DNA of 64,000 nt from Psychrobacillus sp. OK032 (GCF_900111345.1 NZ_FOGY01000007.1:1-64000); one strand, 5' to 3'. Counted from the first letter of the stretch, positions 53,237-62,607 are shown. Made by a program: numbers and translations. The notes: a model not told the origin generated them from the letters alone.

Positions 53237-53542
53237 TCAGAACCATTCTTTAGACCAAGATTCAATTCCATCAACTACATCTTTTAGTGCATAACCCTTG
53301 TCAGTTAAATTATATTCTACACGTACAGGAACTTCCGAGAAGACAGTTCTTTCTACTAACCCTTCTTTTTCGAGTTCTTTTAGGCGCTCTGAAAGCAATC
53401 GACCACTTATAGGAAGAGACGACTCGATTTCATTAAACCGTTTCGCTCCATCAATTAATTGAAAAATAATTAACGCAGTCCATCTTTTTCCGAGCAACTC
53501 CATTGCCTTCGCTAAACGTGGACATAATATCGTTTCTTTCAT
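53237..53542 (-). CDS. HxlR family transcriptional regulator
   Basis: A 101-residue winged-helix regulator with the HxlR signature CPRLAKAMELLGKRWTALII and RFNEIESSLPISGRLLSERL. A cysteine near the N-terminus (Cys6) is the redox-sensing position in the YodB/HypR-type members, so thiol or quinone sensing is possible. ATG at 53542 follows AGAGGTG. It is divergent from yceI with operator-like repeats between them. Confidence 0.9.
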   Translation of the reverse strand: MKETILCPRLAKAMELLGKRWTALIIFQLIDGAKRFNEIESSLPISGRLLSERLKELEKEGLVERTVFSEVPVRVEYNLTDKGYALKDVVDGIESWSKEWF

Positions 53543-53620
53543 CTGATTCACCTCTATTACTACCTATTATACGCCTATATATTTTTTTTGTAAATTAACA
53601 GTAATTTAATTACTTGACGT

Positions 53621-53660
53621 AAGTTTAGTATTATTTTAAAGTTAGTTACATAAAGTAACT
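53621..53660. promoter_or_regulatory. Candidate HxlR-family operator
   Basis: Two inverted repeats lie in the gap between the divergent hxlR-type and yceI genes: ACTT-N5-AAGT (53622-53634) and AGTTAC-N5-GTAACT (53644-53660). HxlR/YodB regulators bind short repeats with TAC/GTA half-sites of this kind. Confidence 0.5.
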
Positions 53661-53731
53661 TGTAGTTTATTGATAGTTTAAATGGGTAAAGAAAATTGTT
53701 AGGTTTTTTATTTGTTTTGAAATTAAACATC

Positions 53732-53760
53732 TTGATTTCGAAACAAGTATGGTTTATACT
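53732..53760 (+). promoter_or_regulatory. SigA promoter of yceI
   Basis: TTGATT (53732-53737) and TATACT (53755-53760) are 17 bp apart, 36 bp before the ATG at 53796. Confidence 0.72.
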
Positions 53761-53795
53761 AATAAAAACAAGAAATCCTGAGGAGGAAATTCAAA

Positions 53796-54323
53796 ATGAC
53801 AAAATTCAATCTTGACGCAGCGCATTCTAGTATCGATTTTTCTGTAAAACACATGATGGTTTCAAAAGTAAAAGGTTCTTTCACTAACTTCACTGCAGAT
53901 TTAGATGGTAATGCAGAAGACTTAAATGGTGCAGCAATCAGCTTTGACATCGATGTTAAATCGATTACTACAAATAACGAAGATCGTGATAACCACCTAC
54001 GTTCTGCTGACTTCTTTGACACAGAAACGTTCCCAAATATCAAATTCGTTGCTACTGACATCAAAAAAACAGATGATGGCGAATATGACGTAACTGGTGA
54101 TATTACGATTAAAGACGTAACTAAACCTGTAACTTTCGAAGTTGAATACGGCGGAAAAGGAACGAACCCATGGGGTCAAGAAGTTGTAGCATTCTCTGCT
54201 GAAACAAAAATTAACCGTAAAGAATTTGGTTTAGTATGGAACCAAGCGCTGGAAACTGGTGGCGTCCTTGTTGGAGAAGATATCAAAATATCTGTAGAAC
54301 TTGAGTTAAACCCCGCTCAATAA
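53796..54323 (+). CDS. yceI: YceI family lipid-binding-like protein
   Basis: A 175-residue YceI-domain protein, a lipocalin-like beta barrel that binds polyisoprenoids in characterised members. The sequence begins MTKFNLDAAHSSIDFSVKHM with no signal peptide, so this version is cytoplasmic. Core motif HLRSADFFDTETFPNIKF is intact. GAGGAGG precedes the ATG and a terminator follows. The divergent HxlR gene may control it, as is common for this pair. Confidence 0.93.
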   Translation: MTKFNLDAAHSSIDFSVKHMMVSKVKGSFTNFTADLDGNAEDLNGAAISFDIDVKSITTNNEDRDNHLRSADFFDTETFPNIKFVATDIKKTDDGEYDVTGDITIKDVTKPVTFEVEYGGKGTNPWGQEVVAFSAETKINRKEFGLVWNQALETGGVLVGEDIKISVELELNPAQ

Positions 54324-54337
54324 TTTATATATCTCTA

Positions 54338-54370
54338 AAGCAACTCTGGCCATCCAGAGTTGCTTTTTTA
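54338..54370 (+). terminator. Terminator of yceI
   Basis: AAGCAACTCTGG pairs with CCAGAGTTGCTT around CCAT, followed by TTTTT. Confidence 0.93.
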
Positions 54371-54507
54371 TTTATAAATTAATGGCATAATAGAAGAAAA
54401 CACTTACATTCCCATTCAAAGAAACTTATTTTTCTGAAATATATTATATACTTCATAATCATGATATTATGTGGACTATTCTATATTGTCAGAAAGGAGT
54501 GACTACT

Positions 54508-55695
54508 ATGTCACAAATGCTCGCTCTAGTTATCGTTGTCGCGATTTTATTCATAGGAGATCTTGTTTCTACTCGAACGAAGGCTTGGATACCTTCTGTA
54601 TTCGTTTCCGCCGTTCTTTTCCTTATCGGATACTGGACATTCTTCCCACAAGATATTGTAGCCACTGCTGGAGTTCCACCAGTTGTTGTTACAATGATGA
54701 TTTATTTACTTATTACAAATATGGGTACTTTACTTTCTATACAGCAATTAAAAGAACAATGGAAAACCATTCTAATAGCACTCGCTGGAATTTTAGGTAT
54801 TGTTGTAATTCTATTTGGAATTGGTACATTATTATTTGACTTGAAAACAGTGATTGTTGCGATACCGCCTTTAGTTGGAGGAGTTTTATCTTCCTTAATT
54901 ATGTCGGAGGGTGCTGCTAATGCGGGGCTGACTACTCTATCTGTTTTTGCAATCGTTATATACGTAATGGCAGGATTTGCAGGCTACCCACTAACTTCTT
55001 TTGTACTGAAAAAAGAAGGGATAATGATTCTTGGAAAGTTCCGCAAAGGGGATTTGGCTTTTACAGGGAAAACGTCTGCCTCTTCTGATGAATCAGAAGA
55101 AGAGCTGAAAATGTTCCGCAAGATGCCTAAACAGTACAATACGGACTATTTTAAATTTTTCCGTCTTGCTTTCGTAGGATTTCTTGCTTATCTTGTATCT
55201 ACATTATTAGATCCACTCGTTTCAATTAGTCCTTATGTTCTCTGTTTATTGTTTGGTATTATTGCGAAAAGCATTGGCTTTTTGGAGAGCCATGTATTAC
55301 AAAAAGCAAATGGCTTTGGAATATGTGTAATGATTTTAATGTTATTCGTATTTGATGGGTTAAAAGTAGCTACCCCATCTATGATTCTCGAAATGATATA
55401 TCCACTAATCGTAACAATCGTATTAGGCGTTATCGGAATGTATATCTTCTCCTTCATCATGGGAAAAATGCTAAAAGTAAGCAAAAATATGGCTTTCGCA
55501 ATCTCTTTAACTGCATTTTATGGCTTCCCAGCAGATTATATTATTACGAATGAAGTAATTAATTCTTTAACACAAGATGAAAAAGAACGAAAAGTATTAA
55601 CGGATCATATGCTTGCACCAATGCTTGTAGGCGGATTTATAAGTGTAACAATTGTTTCTGTAGTTCTTGCAGGTATATTCGTAGGTTTCTTATAA
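54508..55695 (+). CDS. Polytopic membrane protein, putative transporter
   Basis: A 395-residue membrane protein with about ten to eleven hydrophobic helices in two halves separated by a hydrophilic loop (about residues 185-220, rich in Ser/Glu). A helix-breaking segment PPLVGGVLSSLIMSEGAANAGL looks like a substrate-binding region. I cannot name the family. ATG at 54508 follows AAAGGAGTG. Two M20 amidohydrolase genes follow on the same strand after 270 bp, so it may import their substrate; this is inference. Confidence 0.78.
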   Translation: MSQMLALVIVVAILFIGDLVSTRTKAWIPSVFVSAVLFLIGYWTFFPQDIVATAGVPPVVVTMMIYLLITNMGTLLSIQQLKEQWKTILIALAGILGIVVILFGIGTLLFDLKTVIVAIPPLVGGVLSSLIMSEGAANAGLTTLSVFAIVIYVMAGFAGYPLTSFVLKKEGIMILGKFRKGDLAFTGKTSASSDESEEELKMFRKMPKQYNTDYFKFFRLAFVGFLAYLVSTLLDPLVSISPYVLCLLFGIIAKSIGFLESHVLQKANGFGICVMILMLFVFDGLKVATPSMILEMIYPLIVTIVLGVIGMYIFSFIMGKMLKVSKNMAFAISLTAFYGFPADYIITNEVINSLTQDEKERKVLTDHMLAPMLVGGFISVTIVSVVLAGIFVGFL

Positions 55696-55701
55696 GAAAA
55701 G

Positions 55702-55953
55702 TGCAAGCGCCTATCTCAAAGGAACACAGTCTAAGTTCGCGACATCGTGTCGCAACAACTGTATGACCTGCATCCTGCAGGCCTCCGACAGGCAAATGGG
55801 GAAAAGCGAGGAGGCAGCTCCTCAGCCACCACAAGCGATTTTGTTTACGACGAGCTTGCGCAGGAGCAGCTTTTTCACATTTGACCCCGAGGGGCAACGT
55901 TCTTCTGCGACGAGCTGTGCGCAGGAGCAAGGCGCTGGAACTGGATCAAGAAT
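55702..55953. repeat. Repeat family B, long copy in inverted orientation
   Basis: Reverse complement of the unit at 43022-43223, with additional sequence at its left (GACATCGTGTCGCAACAACT...CATCCTGCAGGCCT) that also occurs next to the tandem array (34353-34389). It fills the gap before the M20 hydrolase gene and ends 12 bp before its start codon. Confidence 0.85.
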
Positions 55954-55965
55954 AGGAGCGATAGT

Positions 55966-57201
55966 ATGTATGCCAATCAACAAAGAATCGAACAGCATAT
56001 TGAACAATTAAGTCAATTTACAGCTACCCCTGGAGTCGGTGTAACCAGACTTACTTATTCTAAAGAAGATTTAGGTGCTCGAAATTATATTAAAGACCGT
56101 ATGCTAGAATATGGGCTTACTGTTTCAGAAGATGGGTTTGGAAATATTTTCGGAAAGCTCGAAGGAACGATTCCGGACGCCCCTTCTGTTATCGTTGGTT
56201 CTCATTTTGACTCCGTTCAAAATGGTGGAGCATATGATGGTACCGCAGGAGTAGTAATTGGATTAGAAATAGCTGCTTTGTTTCAAGAGAATAATTGTAA
56301 GCCTGCATACCCTCTCGAAATCATTGCACTTGTCGAAGAAGAAGGATCTCGTTTTGGCGGTGGGTTAATGGGCTCAAGAGGTATGATGGGTTTATTAACC
56401 AATGAAAGCTTTCAAACATTAGCAGATAAAGACGGTATCCTTGCAGTAGATGCGATGCGACAAATCGGTTTAGATACTGAGAAAGAGAAGCTTCGTGATC
56501 CGAAGACAATAAAAACTTTTCTGGAACTTCATATCGAGCAAGGGCCTATTTTAGAAGAAAATGCAATTCCCATTGGAGTAGTAGAAGCAATTGTTGGGCT
56601 AACACAATTAGAAGTAACGATACAAGGACGGGCTGGTCACGCAGGGACTACCCCAATGAGTCATCGTTCTGATGCTCTTGTTGCAGCCGCTGAAGTGATT
56701 GCTACTTTTCCACAGCTTGCAATAGAAGAAGGAAATGGCACGGTAATTACGACGGGGCAGCTACATGTATTTCCAAACGGGTCTAATGTTATACCAGAAA
56801 AGGTTGTGTTCTCGGTAGATATACGTTCCGGTAAAGAACAGCATATGCAAAATGCAGTGCGAAAAGTGGAAGAATTGATTGCTTCCAAAAACACTACTAG
56901 AATCCTAACTTCTATTGAACAATTATTATATATTTCACCGAAAGAGATGGATGAACATATTCGATCTATCCTTAAGGAAACGAGTGATAAGTTGAACATC
57001 CCTTATTGCTCGATCAATAGTGGTGCTGGTCATGATGCAATGGTATTTTCCGATTTTACCGCTTGCGGAATGATATTTATTCCTAGTAAAGGCGGACTTA
57101 GTCATTGCCCCGAAGAATGGTCGAATGCAAGCCATCTCGTGAACGGTGCGAATATTTTGTTCCAAACAGCTTTACAATTAACGGAGGGAAATGAATCATG
57201 A
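55966..57201 (+). CDS. M20 family Zn-dependent amidase (N-carbamoyl-amino acid hydrolase / allantoate amidohydrolase type)
   Basis: A 411-residue M20 peptidase-fold enzyme of the HyuC/AllC subgroup. Metal ligands are in GSHFDSVQNGGAYDGTAGV and VEEEGSRFGGGLMGSRG, with a further His in LELHIEQGPIL and the C-terminal GAGHDAMVFS. It should cleave an N-carbamoyl or ureido group; hydantoin-derived N-carbamoyl amino acids or allantoate are the usual substrates. AGGAG precedes the ATG, just outside repeat B. It overlaps the next gene by 4 bp. Confidence 0.9.
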   Translation: MYANQQRIEQHIEQLSQFTATPGVGVTRLTYSKEDLGARNYIKDRMLEYGLTVSEDGFGNIFGKLEGTIPDAPSVIVGSHFDSVQNGGAYDGTAGVVIGLEIAALFQENNCKPAYPLEIIALVEEEGSRFGGGLMGSRGMMGLLTNESFQTLADKDGILAVDAMRQIGLDTEKEKLRDPKTIKTFLELHIEQGPILEENAIPIGVVEAIVGLTQLEVTIQGRAGHAGTTPMSHRSDALVAAAEVIATFPQLAIEEGNGTVITTGQLHVFPNGSNVIPEKVVFSVDIRSGKEQHMQNAVRKVEELIASKNTTRILTSIEQLLYISPKEMDEHIRSILKETSDKLNIPYCSINSGAGHDAMVFSDFTACGMIFIPSKGGLSHCPEEWSNASHLVNGANILFQTALQLTEGNES

Positions 57202-58373
57202 TTAACCATAAAATTAAAGAATCTATTACAACTAATAGTGAAGAATTAACAACTCTACGTCGTAAATTGCATAGTGAGCCTGAGTTATCATTTGAAGAAT
57301 TCAAAACGACTGCGTTTATCTGTGAGTACCTAGACAATCTTGGTATTCCTTACCGAAAAACGGAACCTACTGGAGTTATCGCTGAAATTCAAGCAGTTCC
57401 AGGCGGTAAAACAGTTGCACTACGAGCAGATATGGACGCACTTCCAATTCAACAACTTAACAAACATGTACCATATGCTTCTAAATTTGAAGGAAAAATG
57501 CATGCGTGTGGACATGATGCACATACTTCTATGTTGTTAATAGCAGCCAAAGCATTGAACGATGTAAAAGATCAGCTTCCAGGAAATGTACGTTTTTTAT
57601 TCCAACCGGCGGAAGAAGCTGCTGCTGGAGCAAAAGCAATCGTTGCTCAAGGCGCAATGGACGGGGTAGACAACGTATTTGGTATTCACATTTGGTCTCA
57701 AATGCCGACTAGTAAAGTTGCCTGCGCGCCAGGTCCCTCATTTGCTGCAGCTGATATTATCAAAGTGAGATTCAAAGGAAAAGGTGGACACGCTGCAATG
57801 CCGGAAGCTTGTATCGATGCAGCAATTGTCGCTTCTTCATTTGTTATGAATGTCCAAACGGTTGTTTCAAGAACGATTGATCCACAAAGCCCTGCGGTTC
57901 TAACTATCGGGAAAATGGTTGTCGGAACAAGATTTAATGTAATCGCAGAAAATGCGGAAATCGAAGGAACTGTTCGTACATTCCATCCCGAAACGCGAGA
58001 TCATATTGAAAAAAGCATTACACAGTACGCGGAAAGTGTTGCTGCTGTTTACGGCGCTACTGCAGAAGTGGAATATATTCGCGGTACAGATACAGTAGTG
58101 AATGAGGAAGAAAGCGCAAAACTCGTTCAACAAGTTGCTGCTGAAGCATTTGGTCCAGAAGTGGTATTTGATGAAAAACCAACAATGGGTGCTGAAGACT
58201 TCTCCGCTTACTTAGCGAAAGCACCAGGTAGTTTTGCACTTGTTGGAAGTGGAAATGCTGAAAAAGATACCGAATGGGCTCACCACCACGGGAACTTCGA
58301 TATCGACGAAGATGCACTCGTTACTGGAGCAGAGTTGTATGCGCAGTATGCATGGGCGTATTTGAATAAATAA
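57198..58373 (+). CDS. M20 family amidohydrolase (N-acyl-amino acid deacylase type)
   Basis: A 391-residue M20D amidohydrolase. Motifs: VALRADMDALPIQ, HACGHDAHTSMLL, FQPAEEAAAGAKA and MGAEDFSAYLAKAPGSF. Members hydrolyse N-acyl amino acids such as hippurate or N-acetyl-diaminopimelate. It is translationally coupled to the preceding M20 gene (ATGA overlap), so the two hydrolases probably act in one catabolic route. A terminator follows. Confidence 0.92.
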   Translation: MINHKIKESITTNSEELTTLRRKLHSEPELSFEEFKTTAFICEYLDNLGIPYRKTEPTGVIAEIQAVPGGKTVALRADMDALPIQQLNKHVPYASKFEGKMHACGHDAHTSMLLIAAKALNDVKDQLPGNVRFLFQPAEEAAAGAKAIVAQGAMDGVDNVFGIHIWSQMPTSKVACAPGPSFAAADIIKVRFKGKGGHAAMPEACIDAAIVASSFVMNVQTVVSRTIDPQSPAVLTIGKMVVGTRFNVIAENAEIEGTVRTFHPETRDHIEKSITQYAESVAAVYGATAEVEYIRGTDTVVNEEESAKLVQQVAAEAFGPEVVFDEKPTMGAEDFSAYLAKAPGSFALVGSGNAEKDTEWAHHHGNFDIDEDALVTGAELYAQYAWAYLNK

Positions 58374-58376
58374 TTC

Positions 58377-58407
58377 CTTCCCCGAAATTTTTCGGGGGAG
58401 TTTTTTT
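58377..58407 (+). terminator. Terminator of the M20 operon
   Basis: CTTCCCCGAA pairs with TTCGGGGGAG (one G-U) around TTTT and is followed by seven T, directly after the stop. Confidence 0.92.
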
Positions 58408-58421
58408 GTTTTCTAGTGCTT

Positions 58422-58484
58422 TTCCAACTAAAGTGACTTTTTTTCCAACTAAACTAAGATTTATTCCAACTAAACTGATTAATG
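58422..58484. repeat. Three-unit array of an 11-bp core at exact 21-bp spacing
   Basis: The core TTCCAACTAAA starts at 58422, 58443 and 58464, each step exactly 21 bp, with variable 10-bp linkers. It lies between a terminator and the next gene, as does the array at 15205. Confidence 0.9.
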
Positions 58485-58565
58485 ATCAGAATAATCTATC
58501 ATTAACGAAACTATTTCTTTCTGTTTTCGTATATACTTAAGAAAATGCTAATAGGAGGAATTTAG

Positions 58566-58850
58566 ATGGATGACTTAATCGGGTTAGTTGCCGTGGTGAT
58601 GGTTTTTTCTATACCAATTACTGCAATATGGACGACGCATTTACGAAAAACGCAAAAGTTTAAGGCACAAATTGTAAAAGATGAAATCGAGCTAGAAAAA
58701 CTGAAATACAATAACTTTCTAATAGAAACGGAAAAGATGCGAATAGATTTGCAGCAAAAGCAAGCAGATTTACTGGAAACATCCAAGGATCCGCTCATTT
58801 TAGATTTACAAAAACGCGCACCAGCAGAAACAAAAACTTCATCTTTCTAA
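58566..58850 (+). CDS. Single-span membrane protein with coiled coil, 94 aa
   Basis: A 94-residue protein with one N-terminal transmembrane helix (about residues 4-24) and a long charged coiled coil (about 30-72, ELEKLKYNNFLIETEKMRID). It resembles short Bacillales proteins annotated as hypothetical; function unknown. TAGGAGG precedes the ATG and a terminator follows the stop. Confidence 0.82.
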   Translation: MDDLIGLVAVVMVFSIPITAIWTTHLRKTQKFKAQIVKDEIELEKLKYNNFLIETEKMRIDLQQKQADLLETSKDPLILDLQKRAPAETKTSSF

Positions 58851-58888
58851 ACAATCGTGCAGAGGTCTCTCCGCACGATTGTTTTTTT
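58851..58888 (+). terminator. Terminator of the 94-aa gene
   Basis: ACAATCGTGC pairs with GCACGATTGT around a 12-nt loop, followed by TTTTTT. Confidence 0.92.
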
Positions 58889-59009
58889 ATGAAATAGGTA
58901 GCTCTTGTCAAAACACATTACTCTTCTAAGCTCTCTCCTTCTGAGTCGCTACTTCTCCACTAATTCGATTACAATAGAAGTAACTTAAATAACGAAATGG
59001 GAGTTTACT

Positions 59010-60731
59010 ATGCAAACATCTACCAAAGGTTTCTTCCAACTACTCAAAAGTCTTAAGTGGCCAGTAAAGATAACAATTATAGCAATCGTTCTTTCCCTCT
59101 TAAGCACTGTTATTGGATTAATCGTACCTCTTGTTACAAAAAATTTAGTTGATACATTAACAACTACTGCTTTCAATTGGAAAATGATCGGCGTATTACT
59201 TGTTGTATTCCTTTTGCAGGCGATTTCCGGCGGTGTTTCATTTTACTTATTATCATATATCGGAGAATTTATCGTTGCAGATCTTCGTAAAAAACTATGG
59301 AGCAAGGTACTCCACCTACCTGTTCCCTACTATGATCAAAATGAAAGTGGCGAAACGATGAGCCGTATTACACAGGATACGACTACGTTGAAATCACTTA
59401 TTACAGATCATTTAGTAAACTTTGTATCAGGAATTATTACGATTATTGGGTCTGTCATTATCTTATTTTTTATTGATTGGAAAATGACATTGATCATGCT
59501 TATTAGTGTTCCACTGAGCGTAGCAATCATGATGCCACTTGGAACGATGATGCATAAAGTATCAAAAGCGACACAAAAAGAAATGGCTTCATTTTCAGGG
59601 TTACTCGGTCGAGTGCTATCTGAAATTCGTTTAGTTAAGTCATACAGGGCAGAGAAAACGGAAACTGTTAGTGGGAATGAAGCCATTCAAAATTTATATC
59701 GATTTGGCTTGAAAGAAGCCAAAATTCAAGCGTTCATCTCCCCTTTTATGACGCTTATCATGATGGCTATTTTAGTCGTCATTTTAGGCTATGGTGGTTT
59801 ACAAGTATCTAAAGGAATCTTATCTGCCGGAGATCTTGTTGCGATCATCTTTTACTTAGTGAATATTATTGTCCCTTTTGCACAAATGGCTACATTTTTC
59901 ACTTCCTTTCAGAAAGCAGTTGGAGCAACGGAACGAATTCAAGACATATTCCATATGGATAGTGAAGCAGTGGAACTAGAGGCGAAACAGCCGTTAGAGG
60001 ATGGAATAATCACTTTTCTGGATGTTCATTTTTCTTATGGTCCTGATAAAAAAGTGATTGATGGAATTTCACTAGAAGCACCTCCTGGTACGGTTACTGC
60101 CTTTGTCGGCCCAAGCGGCGGTGGAAAAACGACCATTTTTTCTTTACTAGAAAGGTTTTACGAACCAGATACAGGAGAAATCTTGTTTAATCGAACACCA
60201 ATCGAAAAACTTTCGTTGCGTACATGGCGTTCTAAAATTGGCTATGTATCACAGGAAAGTCCATTAATGAGCGGCACTATTTTATCAAATATGACATACG
60301 GAATGACGGACAATCCTCCAATGGAAAAAGTAATCGAAGCAGCGGAAGCAGCAAATGCTGCTATGTTTATCGATGAGCTGCCAGACAAATATGATACGCT
60401 CGTTGGAGAACGGGGCATCAAGCTTTCTGGAGGACAACGCCAACGGATCGCCATTGCACGAGCGCTACTCCATAACCCAAAAATATTATTATTAGACGAA
60501 GCTACTTCCAACCTAGACAGTGGATCAGAGGCTTCTGTACAAGAGGCGCTAGAACGTCTAATGAAAGGTCGTACCACATTAATCATTGCACATCGACTTG
60601 CAACAATTATACATGCCGACCAAATATTCTTCCTCGAGAAAGGAAAAATAACTGGTGCGGGTACACATGACGAGCTCATTGCGAATCATGACTTATATAG
60701 AGAATTTACACATGGACAAGGATTGTCGTAA
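59010..60731 (+). CDS. bmrA: ABC multidrug exporter half-transporter (BmrA-like)
   Basis: A 573-residue half-transporter: six transmembrane helices (about 20-310) then an ATPase domain. Walker A is GPSGGGKTT, the signature LSGGQRQR, Walker B ILLLDEATSNLD with the catalytic Glu present, and the switch histidine in IIAHRLATI. It should act as a homodimer like B. subtilis BmrA (YvcC) or Lactococcus LmrA. GGGAG precedes the ATG. It is convergent with the next exporter genes. Confidence 0.88.
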   Translation: MQTSTKGFFQLLKSLKWPVKITIIAIVLSLLSTVIGLIVPLVTKNLVDTLTTTAFNWKMIGVLLVVFLLQAISGGVSFYLLSYIGEFIVADLRKKLWSKVLHLPVPYYDQNESGETMSRITQDTTTLKSLITDHLVNFVSGIITIIGSVIILFFIDWKMTLIMLISVPLSVAIMMPLGTMMHKVSKATQKEMASFSGLLGRVLSEIRLVKSYRAEKTETVSGNEAIQNLYRFGLKEAKIQAFISPFMTLIMMAILVVILGYGGLQVSKGILSAGDLVAIIFYLVNIIVPFAQMATFFTSFQKAVGATERIQDIFHMDSEAVELEAKQPLEDGIITFLDVHFSYGPDKKVIDGISLEAPPGTVTAFVGPSGGGKTTIFSLLERFYEPDTGEILFNRTPIEKLSLRTWRSKIGYVSQESPLMSGTILSNMTYGMTDNPPMEKVIEAAEAANAAMFIDELPDKYDTLVGERGIKLSGGQRQRIAIARALLHNPKILLLDEATSNLDSGSEASVQEALERLMKGRTTLIIAHRLATIIHADQIFFLEKGKITGAGTHDELIANHDLYREFTHGQGLS

Positions 60732-60751
60732 AAATAGTCCTTACATAATAT

Positions 60752-60796
60752 AAGCCGGCAGTACTCTAAGTTTTTTGAGTACTGCCGGCTTTTTTC
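60752..60796 (+). terminator. Terminator of the BmrA-like gene
   Basis: AAGCCGGCAGTACTC pairs perfectly with GAGTACTGCCGGCTT around a 10-nt loop, followed by TTTTT. On the minus strand no T run follows, so it may not serve the convergent operon efficiently. Confidence 0.92.
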
Positions 60797-60798
60797 AT

Positions 60799-62607
60799 TC
60801 AAATATTAAACTGACTTTCATATAGCTCCGCGTAAAAACCTTTTCGCTTCAACAGTTCTTCATGTGTTCCAGACTCCATCAATTCCCCTTGATTAATAAC
60901 TAATATTCGATCTGCATTTTCAATCGTTTTTAAACGGTGCGCAATAACGAAGCTCGTTCTACCTTCAGATAATCGATTCAGTCCTTGTTGTATTTCAATC
61001 TCGGTTCTCGTATCGATGCTGGAAGTAGCTTCATCTAAAATTAGTATATCGGAATCTGCTAAAATTGCTCGAGCAATCGCTAGTAGTTGACGCTGACCTT
61101 GACTTAAACTAGATCCTCCTGAGGTAATATGTGTTTCATAGCGTTCTGGTAAATGCTTGATGAATCGGTGTGCAGAAGCCATTTTTGCAGCGGCTATGAC
61201 TTCTTCGTCCGTTGCTTCTAGACGCCCATAGCGGATATTTCCCATGATTGTTCCGGAAAATAAGAATGTGTCCTGTAGCACAATGCCTATTTTTTCACGG
61301 AGTTTACTAACCTGATAATCTTTAATATTTCGTCCATCGATTTTAATTTCCCCGGAATCGATATTATAAAATCGCATTAATAGATTAATAATGGTTGTTT
61401 TTCCCGAACCAGTTGGACCTACTAAAGCAATTTTCTCTCCTGCTTTTGCTTGGAAGCTAATGTTTTTTAAAATTGGCTTGCTTTCTTCATACGAAAATTT
61501 CACATTGGAAAACGTGACATCTCCTTTGAAGGAGTCGACTTCGATCGCATGCTCTTTATCGGTAAGATCAGGTGTTTCGTCCATAATCTCAAATACTCGT
61601 TCTGCTCCTGCTATGGCAGACTGGAATGTGTTTAATAGACTCGATAGTTGGTTAATTGGACGGAAAAATTGGCGAGAATAGGTAACGAATGCGGCAATAA
61701 TCCCGACTGTTGCCATTTCTTGTACCGTCATAAGGGCACCGACCCCTATTATTAGCACAAGTCCTAAATTATTAATAAAGTTATTAATCGGTCCTAAAAA
61801 GCCGGATACGGTATCAGCCGCCATTGCAGAAAGTCTAAGTCTTTCATTCACCACAGAAAACTTCGTGAACGTTTTTTCTTCCTGTCCGAAAATAGTAATG
61901 ACTTCATTTCCCGAAATGGCCTCTTCGATAAAGCCGTTCAGTTCACCTAAATCACGCTGCCTTTTGATAAAGTTACTACTGCTATATTTAATAATGTTTT
62001 TCGTTGTAAAAATAATTAATGGAATGATCAATAAAGATACAATAGCAAGTACCCAATTAAGTAAAAACATCGCTATCGCAACACCCGATACCATTAATAT
62101 AGATGAAATAATTTGAATCACACTTTGACTAAGTGCATTATTCAAGCTTTCAATATCATTCGTCACGCGACTCATTAAATCGCCATGTGTTCGTTTATCA
62201 AAAAAGCGCAAAGACAATGTCTGAAACTTATTAAAAAGCTCCTGGCGTAAAATCCGAATCGTCTTCAGTGATACTCGCACCATCAAAAATGTTTGTAGCC
62301 AAGTAAATATGGATGCAGCTATATACACATTAGCTAGTAACAGTAAAAATCGAATTGTGCCATTCATATCTTTTGGAATAATATATTGATCGATAATAAC
62401 ACCTATCATATAAGGTACAAGTAAGTTCAAAAGAGTAGAAATGACAACAAAAATAACGGATGCAATCATCGCTATTTTTTGCCTCTCCATGTACTTCCAT
62501 ATCCGCTTCAGTGTACCTTTTCGATCCTTTGCTTTCTCCACTGGTCCACTAAACCCTCTTGGTCCACGTGCTCGCCCAATCGCATTTGCAGTAGAAGCTT
62601 TATTCAT
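60799..62607 (-). CDS. Heterodimeric ABC exporter subunit with canonical ATPase (YfiC-like)
   Basis: A 602-residue half-transporter with a basic N-terminal extension (about 1-40), six transmembrane helices and an ATPase domain. Walker A GPTGSGKTT, signature LSQGQRQL, Walker B ILILDEATSSID with the catalytic Glu, and IAHRLKTI. ATG at 62607 follows AAAGGAGG; it overlaps the upstream subunit by 8 bp. It pairs with the degenerate-site subunit upstream, as in YfiBC or LmrCD exporters. Confidence 0.92.
   Translation of the reverse strand: MNKASTANAIGRARGPRGFSGPVEKAKDRKGTLKRIWKYMERQKIAMIASVIFVVISTLLNLLVPYMIGVIIDQYIIPKDMNGTIRFLLLLANVYIAASIFTWLQTFLMVRVSLKTIRILRQELFNKFQTLSLRFFDKRTHGDLMSRVTNDIESLNNALSQSVIQIISSILMVSGVAIAMFLLNWVLAIVSLLIIPLIIFTTKNIIKYSSSNFIKRQRDLGELNGFIEEAISGNEVITIFGQEEKTFTKFSVVNERLRLSAMAADTVSGFLGPINNFINNLGLVLIIGVGALMTVQEMATVGIIAAFVTYSRQFFRPINQLSSLLNTFQSAIAGAERVFEIMDETPDLTDKEHAIEVDSFKGDVTFSNVKFSYEESKPILKNISFQAKAGEKIALVGPTGSGKTTIINLLMRFYNIDSGEIKIDGRNIKDYQVSKLREKIGIVLQDTFLFSGTIMGNIRYGRLEATDEEVIAAAKMASAHRFIKHLPERYETHITSGGSSLSQGQRQLLAIARAILADSDILILDEATSSIDTRTEIEIQQGLNRLSEGRTSFVIAHRLKTIENADRILVINQGELMESGTHEELLKRKGFYAELYESQFNI

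Noticed and set aside
54471-54839. 122-aa plus-strand frame
   Set aside because: It overlaps the transporter gene in another frame and has unlikely composition (many Arg, Ser, Tyr and Cys).
55637-56011. Plus- and minus-strand frames in the gap before the M20 gene
   Set aside because: They fall in repeat family B, and identical frames recur at 42994-43266 in the other copy.
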